This document shows, one piece after another, positions 1-5,446 of a DNA stretch of 6,450 nucleotides. The stretch lies in contig JARGOW010000228.1 of assembly GCA_029212955.1 (NCBI GenBank), positions 1-6,450 on the forward strand, read 5' to 3'. Source of the stretch: Planctomycetota bacterium. GTDB lineage: Bacteria > Planctomycetota > UBA1135 > GCA-002686595. A program made the translations under genes and the position numbers. The stretch's first letter is position 1. Each line of letters starts with the position of its first letter. A model generated the notes under the pieces. It had not been told where the DNA came from. It saw only the letters and a list, made by a program, of their open reading frames with translations, and did no database searches.

Positions 1-1431
1 ATAGGTTGGTCAGTCCACGGGCCACTTTTTGGAATAGCTCCCGGGTCGGGAGGGCCTTGAGCGCATGGTAGCGCTCCGCAAATGGAACCATGAATTCGGG
101 CATAGGCTCGATTTCGGGCGCTCCCCCCATTTGCATGTGAACGGCATAGATGTCCGCCCACTGGCGGGCTTCTTCGGAGATATCCCGCTGGGCCTGCACG
201 CCGAGTTCCAGCTCATCGAGCAGGCTGGGCTTGTCGATGAAACGTTGCATGGCCGCGCGCAGGGAGTCGCTATCCCCGGCTGCGAAGTGCAAGCCGTTCT
301 GGCCATCGATCACCATTTCGCTGGGTGCTTCCAGGTCGCAAACGATAACCGGACGACGTGCGGCGAAGGCCTCGCGGATCTCGTGGGGCGCACTGGCCTG
401 CCACAGGCTTGGAACGATGAGAACATCCATGTGCTCCATGGCTGTGACCCGATCCTGTCCCTCGATGGCGCCGAACCAGCGGGCTTCCACCCGTTCCGCA
501 TTGGCGCGCAGGGTGCGAAGGTGCAACCGGTCCTCGCTGGTACCGAACAAGGCAAGTTCCGCCCGGGGCGCCAGACCGCAAAAAGCGTCGAGCAGGATGT
601 GGGCTCCCGAGGCCTTGTCCATGCTGCCGATGAATCCAAAGCGGATTTTGCCGTCGCCCCCGTGGGGTGCGGCGAGTCCCTGGAACCGGGACACTTCCAC
701 GCCCGGCATGACATGCTCCACCCTGGCTCCACTGATGGAATTCAGGGTACGGGTCAACCAACGGGACGCTGCGAAGCGCCCGGAGAATCCCCCATAGGCT
801 TTGATCGATTCCGACCGGTAACCGTCGACCCTGCCCCGTGCGGCATCCAAGCCCTGGGGGTCATCGCCGCTCAAAAGTTCTTGGATCTTCTCCCAAAATG
901 CATCGTCCACCTGGGCGGGTAGCACGTGCCCCTGATGCTGACCTAGCTCCGGATGGCGAGCCAAAAGTTCCTGAACCATTTGATCGCGGGCATGGGCGTC
1001 CTGATCGGCCACGTCGTAGGACATCAGATCCGCGGACAGGGCCATTCCGTTCTTCGCCACTCGCTCCATATCCCAGGCGTTGTGCAATACGGGAATGCCC
1101 CGGCGCTCGATCGTCTCCAGAATCAGGTTGCCCGGGCCTGGCAAGTTTTCCAGGTGCACCAAATCCGGGGTCTCGCGCTCGAGGAAGGCGTCGATGGCCA
1201 GGGACCAATCGCGCTCCACAGCATTCGCCCCCCGTTCACCCAGGTGATGCCCACGCCCTCGATGGACTCCCGGCGCTGTGCCAGCGGTGCCAAACCCGGC
1301 ATATTGCGAGAGGCGAGCACCTCCACACCCAAGCCCAGGCGGGTGAGCGCCTGGGTCAAAGCCAAAATATGTTGATCGAGTCCACTGCTAGAGCTCGGCG
1401 AAAAACCAGAAACGATATAGGCGACGCGCAT
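1..1431 (-). CDS. GT4-type glycosyltransferase, frameshifted as written, C-terminus beyond left edge
   Basis: This gene encodes a probable retaining glycosyltransferase (GT-B fold, GT4 group) that moves a sugar from a nucleotide sugar to a cell-surface glycan or lipid; donor and acceptor cannot be read. The start is ATG at 1431, with an in-frame TGA at 1456-1458 just upstream and no clear ribosome binding site. The N-terminus (MRVAYIVSGFSP, then GLDQHILALTQAL) is the usual first Rossmann strand and glycine loop. At codon 67-68 (G6 on the coding strand, 1228-1233) the frame must move by -1; unshifted translation stops at 102 residues. In the shifted frame about 400 codons stay open to the left edge, including VEHVMPGVEVSRF, IRFGFIGSMDKASG, MDVLIVPSLW and APHEIREAFAARRPVIV, which belong to the nucleotide-binding C-terminal domain. 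The total is at least 477 residues. The first Glu of the E-x7-E motif appears to be Ala. A sequencing error, recent mutation or programmed slip are all possible; the open frame argues against an old pseudogene. Confidence 0.85.
1228..1233 (-). other. Homopolymer frameshift site in the glycosyltransferase gene
   Basis: A run of six C on the plus strand reads GTG AAC GGG GGG CGA on the coding strand. One extra G would give WVNGG-ANAVERDWSLAIDAF and join the N-terminal frame (first bases at multiples of 3) to the long downstream frame. The most economical reading is a missing G in the assembly. A real slip mutation or -1 slippage of a P-site GGG tRNA is also possible, but no stimulatory hairpin was identified. 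Confidence 0.8.
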
Positions 1432-1440
1432 AACAAGGTC

Positions 1441-1470
1441 AGCGTAGCCCCCAGCTCACCCGCGATCCAA
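1441..1470 (-). promoter_or_regulatory. Weak candidate promoter for the glycosyltransferase gene
   Basis: On the minus strand TTGGAT (1470-1465) and TACGCT (1446-1441) are separated by 18 bases and sit just before the ATG at 1431. The match to consensus is only 4/6 and 3/6. If used, transcription would start within a few bases of the ATG and give an almost leaderless message, which would fit the lack of a Shine-Dalgarno sequence. Confidence 0.2.
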
Positions 1471-1475
1471 GAATG

Positions 1476-1502
1476 CGAGCCCCCACGCCCTTCCATTCCG
1501 AA
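1476..1502. repeat. Imperfect direct repeat, copy 1
   Basis: The pattern is CGAGCCC, six variable bases, then CCTTCCATTCCGAA. It recurs 104 bp further along with the same internal spacing (20 of 27 positions identical, 13 of 14 in the longer block). It lies 45-71 bases upstream of the glycosyltransferase ATG, so an operator or regulator-binding site is possible. Confidence 0.5.
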
Positions 1503-1579
1503 GGACGGGAGCGGAGAACCCCACACTTCGTTCATCCTTGAGCCGCGAAAGGGATGTCTTACGCCCATACTCGCCCGCC

Positions 1580-1606
1580 CGAGCCCTGCGAACCTTCCAT
1601 TTCGAA
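1580..1606. repeat. Imperfect direct repeat, copy 2
   Basis: This is the second copy of the CGAGCCC-N6-CCTTCCATTYCGAA pattern, here with T at the variable pyrimidine. The six spacer bases share nothing with copy 1, so the conserved blocks look selected rather than simply duplicated. The sequence beyond the blocks is not obviously similar. Confidence 0.5.
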
Positions 1607-1769
1607 ACAGGGCCGGACGGGTCCGGGGCTGGTCCAACGACGGGAACTGGACCCCATCCCTCCCCGCTCGATCCGCAGGCTCAACACAAAGCGACCGGCC
1701 AGGGCGGCCTCCCTCCATGCACGAGAGCCACCACCTTGCGAAATGCAAAGCAGCGGCTCTCTTTTGCCG

Positions 1770-1799
1770 GGGGAAGCGGTCCGGTCCCGGCACTTCCCC
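1770..1799 (-). terminator. Hairpin downstream of trxB, possible terminator
   Basis: GGGGAAG (1770-1776) and CTTCCCC (1793-1799) form a perfect 7-bp stem around a G+C-rich loop that contains CCGG twice. It begins 11 bases past the trxB stop codon, where a terminator would lie. No U-tract follows on the trxB transcript (the next bases are CGGCAAAAGAG), so it is not a canonical intrinsic terminator. It may instead be a 3'-end protecting structure or a Rho-linked pause site. Confidence 0.35.
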
Positions 1800-1810
1800 A
1801 AGTCTGGAGG

Positions 1811-2746
1811 TTAGTGGGTTTGCTCTTCGAGCCAACGCTCGGCGTCGATGGCCGCCATGCATCCAGTTCCAGCGGCCGTCACCGCTTGGCGGTACACGTG
1901 ATCGGCCACGTCGCCACAGGCGAAGACACCGGGCACACTGGTGTATGTGGTGCCGGGCTTCACGTCGATGTAACCCACCTCATTCATATCCAGCTTGCCC
2001 TTGAAGAGGTCGCTGTTCGGCTTGTGTCCGATGGCGATGAAAACGGCATCGGTTTCCACCGTCGCGGTGGACTGGTCCTCGGTGTTCAACATCGTGACCG
2101 AGTTGACCTTGCCATCCTCACCGGCGTGGATGTCCTCGATGGTCCGGTTGAGTGCCCACTTGATCTTGGGGTGCGCGCGTGCGCGGTCCGCCATGATCTT
2201 GGACGCGCGTAGTTGCTCGCGACGGTGCACGATGGTCACCGAGTTGGCAAAGCGCGTCAGATAGGTCGCCTCTTCGAGCGCCGAATCGCCGGCACCTACC
2301 ACCAGCACGTCCTTGTCGGGGAAGAAAGCTCCGTCGCAGGTGGCGCAGGCGGAAACACCATTGCCCATCAAACGGGTTTCAGCGTCCAGCCCGAGCAGCT
2401 TGGCCGTGGCTCCCGTGGAGATGATCACAGACTTGGCCTTGAACTCGTCGAAGTCGGACTTGACCACGAAGGGGCGCGTGGAGAAGTCCACCTCGATGAT
2501 CTCCTCGAACTTGATCTCGGTTCCGAAGCGCTCCGCTTGAGCCTTGAGATCCTCCATCATGTCCGGTCCTAGAACGCCCTGGGGGTAACCCGGAAAGTTC
2601 TCCACATCGGTGGTGATGGTGAGCTGGCCACCGGGCTGGGGGCCCTGGAACAGCAAGGGCTTCAGGTTGGCGCGCGCGGCGTAGATGGCAGCGGTGTAAC
2701 CGGCGGGGCCGGATCCGATGATGATGACTTCCCTGGTTTCGGTCAT
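1811..2746 (-). CDS. trxB: Thioredoxin-disulfide reductase
   Basis: This cytoplasmic FAD enzyme passes electrons from NADPH to thioredoxin, which keeps ribonucleotide reductase, peroxidases and cytosolic thiols reduced. At 311 residues it has the normal length of the low-molecular-weight bacterial enzyme. The FAD-binding GSGPAGYTAA is at residues 11-20 and GGQL at 39-42. The redox-active CATC is at 134-137 (Cys134, Cys137). The NADPH-binding GAGDSALEEA is at 151-160, followed by HRR at 174-176, and the second FAD motif GVFACGDV is at 273-280. All key residues are present. The start ATG at 2746 is fixed by the family N-terminus; there is no Shine-Dalgarno before it, only a C-rich stretch. The gene is divergent from the phosphatase gene and followed by a hairpin, so it looks monocistronic. 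No thioredoxin gene is in the window. Confidence 0.97.
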   Translation of the reverse strand: MTETREVIIIGSGPAGYTAAIYAARANLKPLLFQGPQPGGQLTITTDVENFPGYPQGVLGPDMMEDLKAQAERFGTEIKFEEIIEVDFSTRPFVVKSDFDEFKAKSVIISTGATAKLLGLDAETRLMGNGVSACATCDGAFFPDKDVLVVGAGDSALEEATYLTRFANSVTIVHRREQLRASKIMADRARAHPKIKWALNRTIEDIHAGEDGKVNSVTMLNTEDQSTATVETDAVFIAIGHKPNSDLFKGKLDMNEVGYIDVKPGTTYTSVPGVFACGDVADHVYRQAVTAAGTGCMAAIDAERWLEEQTH

Positions 2747-2797
2747 AGGGGGGCTCGTGGAGCTTCTCTGGGGGTTGAATGCGAGCTTGGAACGGCA

Positions 2798-2808
2798 CCT
2801 AGTCTAGG
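2798..2808. promoter_or_regulatory. CCTAG-T-CTAGG palindrome over the trxB -10 box
   Basis: This is a perfect 11-base inverted repeat with two CTAG tetramers, a word that is rare in many bacterial genomes. It covers the proposed trxB -10 hexamer (2801-2806), so a protein bound here would block the promoter. It is short, and the operator role is inferred from position only. Confidence 0.3.
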
Positions 2809-2828
2809 GCACGAAGGGGCCATCTCAA
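2801..2828 (-). promoter_or_regulatory. Candidate sigma-70-type promoter of trxB
   Basis: On the minus strand TTGAGA (2828-2823, 5/6 match to the -35 consensus) and TAGACT (2806-2801, 4/6 match to the -10) are 16 bases apart. Transcription would start near 2794, leaving a leader of about 47 bases before the trxB ATG. It is the best promoter-like pair seen in the window. Confidence 0.45.
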
Positions 2829-2843
2829 CCCGCAAGGGCACTT

Positions 2844-3929
2844 GTGAGCACATTTGGCGGAAGAGATCCGGTTACACTCGGAGGCATGCACCCCCAAGTC
2901 GACCGCCTCCGTCCGGCATTGCGCGCGATGGCCGAGGAAATTCGGCGCCTGGCCCGTTTGGCCCCCAGCGCCCTGAACTCCCCCCACCACGCTCGCCCAG
3001 TAGGCTTGGGAAGCGGGGATGTGACCTTCCATCCCGACGAAAGTACCGAGGCTTATCTGGATTCCTGGTTCGCAGAGCAAGCCATTCTGGCCCCCATCTC
3101 CCTGTTGACCGAGGACAAGGGCTGGCGCCACGGGGGCCCCGGCCTCGACCCGGGAAGCTGGCAGGAACTGCCCGATTGCGACCATGGAGGGCCCCAGGTT
3201 GTTGTCGACCCGATAGACGGCACCCGACATTTGATGTTTGAGCTGCGGCCGGCCTGGACGGTCATCGGAGTCGCCGGACCGGGATCCAAACCGGCCAACC
3301 AGGCTCGCATCGAATTCGGGTTGGTGGCCGAGATCCCCACCCCCCAGGCGGGCTGGGCCCGGGAATTGGAGGCCATAAAGGGCCAGGGCTGCCAGTTGCG
3401 TGAAACGCCCCTACTCGGCCAGGAAGGCCGCCCTCCCAGGGCCCTATCCACAATCGACGACGCCCGGGTGGACCACGGATACTTTCCATTTTTCGCCTAC
3501 CACCCCGACGTCCGCCCGGCCTCCCATTCGCTGGCCCAAAAGTTCTTTCACCGGCTCGCGCGCTTCGAGGACGCCCGCATCGAACATTGCTACGACGACC
3601 AATACATCGCTAGCGGGGGTCAACTAGCCCTGCTCGCCCTGGGCCAATACACGATGGTTGCGGACCTTCGACCAAGATTGCTCGACCCGGAAGGCCGGGG
3701 CACCCAATGCGCCAAGCCCTACGACCTGAGCGGGGCCGTTCTCTGCGCCACCGAGGCCGGGTGCCGAGTGTGCGATCTGGATGGAAACCCCCTCGATATG
3801 CCGCTGGACACGCAAACTCCCGTGGGATTCCTCGGGTTTGCCGGTCCACGCACCCGGGATCGCTTGATGCCCCACCTATCGGAGGTCATCCCCATCCCTC
3901 CCGATACGGGACAAGCCGGCCCCGTCTAG
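2844..3929 (+). CDS. Inositol monophosphatase (FIG) superfamily phosphatase
   Basis: This is a probable Mg2+-dependent, Li+-sensitive-type phosphomonoesterase acting on a small phosphorylated metabolite such as an inositol phosphate, a sugar phosphate or PAP; the substrate cannot be told. Counting from GTG 2844 (361 residues), the metal-site Glu lies in LTEDKG (residues 88-93), the signature DPIDGT is at 122-127 and KPYDLSGAVLCATEAG at 291-306, where Asp294 replaces the WD of the usual third motif with YD. DDQYIASGGQ (251-260) and the DLDGNPLDMPLD tail (311-322) also fit the superfamily. It is longer than the usual 260-280 residues, with a large insert between the motifs. The start is uncertain: GTG 2844 has AAGGG five bases upstream, whereas ATG 2886 begins where family-like helix begins and has GGAGG only one base away. 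The gene is divergent from trxB, with a 97-bp gap. Confidence 0.85.
   Translation: MSTFGGRDPVTLGGMHPQVDRLRPALRAMAEEIRRLARLAPSALNSPHHARPVGLGSGDVTFHPDESTEAYLDSWFAEQAILAPISLLTEDKGWRHGGPGLDPGSWQELPDCDHGGPQVVVDPIDGTRHLMFELRPAWTVIGVAGPGSKPANQARIEFGLVAEIPTPQAGWARELEAIKGQGCQLRETPLLGQEGRPPRALSTIDDARVDHGYFPFFAYHPDVRPASHSLAQKFFHRLARFEDARIEHCYDDQYIASGGQLALLALGQYTMVADLRPRLLDPEGRGTQCAKPYDLSGAVLCATEAGCRVCDLDGNPLDMPLDTQTPVGFLGFAGPRTRDRLMPHLSEVIPIPPDTGQAGPV
2873..2878 (+). promoter_or_regulatory. Possible -10 element for leaderless start of the phosphatase gene
   Basis: TACACT ends seven bases before ATG 2886, the distance at which RNA polymerase would start on the ATG itself. No good -35 box lies at the right spacing. 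If real, it would make ATG 2886 the start rather than GTG 2844. Confidence 0.2.
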
Positions 3930-3962
3930 GGCATCCCAATAAATATTCGCATTTCCTGCGTC

Positions 3963-3977
3963 CGGGCGGCCTGCCCG
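3963..3977. repeat. Short G+C-rich hairpin after the phosphatase gene
   Basis: CGGGC (3963-3967) and GCCCG (3973-3977) form a 5-bp stem with a five-base loop, 33 bases past the phosphatase stop. No T-tract follows, so it is at best a weak terminator. It lies right before a second inverted repeat ahead of the sigma-factor gene. Confidence 0.3.
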
Positions 3978-3982
3978 CGGAA

Positions 3983-4006
3983 ATAGATCAGTGGCACCCG
4001 ATCTAT
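3983..4006. promoter_or_regulatory. 7-bp inverted repeat upstream of the sigma-factor gene
   Basis: ATAGATC (3983-3989) and GATCTAT (4000-4006) are perfect inverted copies with ten bases between them, ending 18 bases before the sigma-factor ATG. The centre-to-centre distance of 17 bases is roughly 1.6 helical turns. It could be a dimer-bound operator or an mRNA hairpin close to the start codon. An A+T-rich patch at 3938-3947 further upstream may contain the -10 region. Confidence 0.35.
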
Positions 4007-4024
4007 CCGCCTTGCCGCCCGCCC

Positions 4025-4741
4025 ATGGTTCACTCCCCCACTATCCACCCAACCGCTGAAGCCTTAGAATCTCCCTTTCTCGTGGAGAGTTTATGGAGTA
4101 TTCGCAATTCGGTAGATCCTCTCCGGAGAACTTGGGAGTCCCCCTTGGGTGAATTGAGTCAAGGCTGGGCGAACCGGAACGATCTTCAGGTCGTGCAGGG
4201 ATATTTGGCGGACCTTCCCGGGGCGAGCATGGCCCTCGGGCAACGTCTTGCATGCGTGCAGGCCTACATCGAAGCACGCAATTCCCGCCTGGGCCGGCCC
4301 TTGGAAGCCGCCGCATTGGAAGACCTGCGCCAGGACTGCCAAGCGGCCATCTTGCAAGCCGTGGAATCGTTCACGGGGGAAAGCCCCATTGCGGCTTGGG
4401 CCCAGGGCTTCATTCGATTCGCTTTCCTCAAGCACTTCCGCAAGCAGCGTGGAGAGCGGGAAACCTTGCGCGCCATGCAGCACGCGTTTGTGGAGCCAGC
4501 CAGCCTGGACCCCGCCCCCGAGGAGGCCACCGCGGTGACAGTAGCCATGGCAGCACTGGGTGAAACGGAGCGCCGTACACTTTCCATGCGAATCCTGGAG
4601 GAACTGCCCTTCCCCGAGATCGCCGACAGACTTCAAGAACCGGTTACCACAACAAAAAGCCGTTACGTGCGCCTAGTCACCCGTCTCGGTCCCCAGCTTC
4701 AAGCATTTTGGAAGAACGAATACAATGAAGGAAACCAATAA
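4025..4741 (+). CDS. ECF-like RNA polymerase sigma factor
   Basis: This is a probable sigma-70-family group 4 (ECF) factor that directs RNA polymerase to a small regulon. From ATG 4025 it has 238 residues. Region 2 spans about 52-143, with LRQDCQAAILQAVESFTGES (101-120) in the place of the usual DLxQDxF...F.G.S and IRFAFLKHFRKQR (130-142) as the basic -10-contacting helix. Region 4 spans about 172-224, with LPFPEIADRLQEPVTTTKSR (194-213) as the helix-turn-helix that reads the -35. An extra 50 or so N-terminal residues precede region 2. The same frame is open back to 3707, but that part lies over the phosphatase gene and looks non-coding. ATG 4025 has no Shine-Dalgarno; GTG 4082 is an alternative start. 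The stop overlaps the next gene by 17 bp, the usual arrangement of a sigma and its anti-sigma factor. The sequence is diverged, so the exact ECF group is not assigned. Confidence 0.78.
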   Translation: MVHSPTIHPTAEALESPFLVESLWSIRNSVDPLRRTWESPLGELSQGWANRNDLQVVQGYLADLPGASMALGQRLACVQAYIEARNSRLGRPLEAAALEDLRQDCQAAILQAVESFTGESPIAAWAQGFIRFAFLKHFRKQRGERETLRAMQHAFVEPASLDPAPEEATAVTVAMAALGETERRTLSMRILEELPFPEIADRLQEPVTTTKSRYVRLVTRLGPQLQAFWKNEYNEGNQ

Positions 4742-5375
4742 GAACCTGCTGGAGGAGCTTATCCTCGGCGAACGCGCCTGGAAGGATCCAGCCGTGATTC
4801 GGGCCATCTCCGAAGACCCAGAATTTGCCGAAGCGGCGTCGAACGCAGCGGGAACACTCGGTGTGCTGGAACGCAACGCTGCCCGGCTCGACGATGTGGA
4901 CATGGATTCCCTTCGCGTCACCGAACAGGACCGCGTGGCCGCCCAAAACGCCCTCGAACCCCGCCCGCGATCGCCCCTCTTGCGCCACAGCATGTGGCTG
5001 ATCCCCAGTGCCGCCGCCGCAGTATTGGTTCTCAGCCAAATGCAAAACGATCCGACCCCGGAACCAGTCCCCCACAACGCGACCCTGGGGGGAACCGAGG
5101 ACGGGGCGGCCCTACCTCAAGTTCGCAACGGATTTGCTTCCTTCGACTTCCACGACACCCTGCGTGAAGGAGAGAGCATCAAAATCCATGTCTTCGCCTC
5201 CGAGTTGGAAGCCAAGTCTCTTTTCCAATCGGGATCGACCCGGGACAGGGTCCTACAACTCCGCCCATCCCAAACCTCAAAACTCAGTGGATACGACGAG
5301 GTTTGGGTCGTGGTCGAATGCATCCACCGCGCGGGCCACAGTCGATTCCTCCCCGGCCAAGCCTGGCTGCGCTAA
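4725..5375 (+). CDS. Single-pass membrane protein, putative anti-sigma factor
   Basis: I do not recognise the family; the role is inferred from context and shape. The ATG at 4725 lies inside the end of the sigma gene (17-bp overlap) with GGAAG ten bases upstream, which suggests translational coupling. The 216-residue protein has a helical, acidic N-terminal part (1-75), a basic stretch PRPRSPLLRH (79-88), one short hydrophobic segment (about 90-105, WLIPSAAAAVLVLSQ) and a Pro-rich linker. From about 136 on comes a beta-rich domain with spaced FDFHDTLREGESIKIHVFA and YDEVWVVVECI strands, resembling an Ig or fibronectin-like fold. By the positive-inside rule the N-terminus is cytoplasmic and the C-terminus periplasmic, as in membrane anti-sigma factors. 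The zinc-binding HxxxCxxC motif of many anti-sigma factors is absent; the only Cys is at 199. Confidence 0.65.
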   Translation: MKETNKNLLEELILGERAWKDPAVIRAISEDPEFAEAASNAAGTLGVLERNAARLDDVDMDSLRVTEQDRVAAQNALEPRPRSPLLRHSMWLIPSAAAAVLVLSQMQNDPTPEPVPHNATLGGTEDGAALPQVRNGFASFDFHDTLREGESIKIHVFASELEAKSLFQSGSTRDRVLQLRPSQTSKLSGYDEVWVVVECIHRAGHSRFLPGQAWLR

Positions 5376-5402
5376 ACCGGCCGCGACGCAAAAGGCGACC
5401 GC

Positions 5403-5425
5403 AGCATCCCCCATGCTAGGATGCT
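5403..5425. promoter_or_regulatory. Inverted repeat before the secreted-protein gene
   Basis: AGCATCC (5403-5409) and GGATGCT (5419-5425) form a perfect 7-bp stem with a nine-base loop. The loop contains ATGCT (5413-5417), which could pair instead with AGCAT of the left arm, so two folds compete. It lies 28 bases past the stop of the membrane-protein gene and 21 bases before ATG 5447. It could be an intercistronic hairpin or an operator, and the TAGGAT at 5417-5422 could serve as a -10 box. No T-tract follows. Confidence 0.35.
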
Positions 5426-5446
5426 CCCGCGAAGTCCTCGCACGCC

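Larger units (their letters stand above)
1432..1810. other. 379-bp intergenic region between trxB and the glycosyltransferase gene
   Basis: No convincing gene lies here. The frames open across it on either strand give Arg/Pro/Ser/Gly-rich translations, run on antisense to or out of frame with the flanking genes, and show no recognisable motif. The region is unusually long for two co-directional bacterial genes. It holds a two-copy direct repeat, a small hairpin (CCGGA at 1613-1617 with TCCGG at 1622-1626), a larger hairpin next to trxB, and presumably the glycosyltransferase promoter. A small non-coding RNA is possible but nothing specific shows one. Confidence 0.6.

Noticed and set aside
65..922. 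285-residue plus-strand open frame
   Set aside because: It is exactly antisense to the glycosyltransferase, whose frame carries conserved GT4 motifs. The translation has no family motif, and open antisense frames are common at high G+C.
1356..1862. 168-residue minus-strand open frame filling the trxB-glycosyltransferase gap
   Set aside because: It overlaps both neighbours out of frame, is Arg/Gly-rich, and has no ribosome binding site or recognisable domain.
838..2004. 388-residue plus-strand open frame spanning three regions
   Set aside because: It crosses the glycosyltransferase gene, the gap and trxB. The translation is Arg/Pro/Ser-rich low complexity with no motif.
1538..2212. 224-residue plus-strand open frame
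   Set aside because: Most of it is the antisense of trxB, a highly conserved gene, and the part in the gap is low complexity.
2799..3230. 143-residue minus-strand open frame running over the trxB promoter
   Set aside because: It is antisense to the phosphatase N-terminal half and would cover the trxB upstream region; the translation shows no family features.
2802..3933. Ten-base word GTCTAGGGCA on both sides of the phosphatase gene (2802-2811 and 3924-3933)
   Set aside because: About twenty matching ten-base pairs are expected by chance in a window of this size, and the second copy overlaps the stop codon.
3707..4024. Upstream extension of the sigma-factor frame
   Set aside because: It lies within the conserved C-terminal part of the phosphatase gene in another frame. 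The translation is Arg/Pro-rich, unlike the sigma factor.
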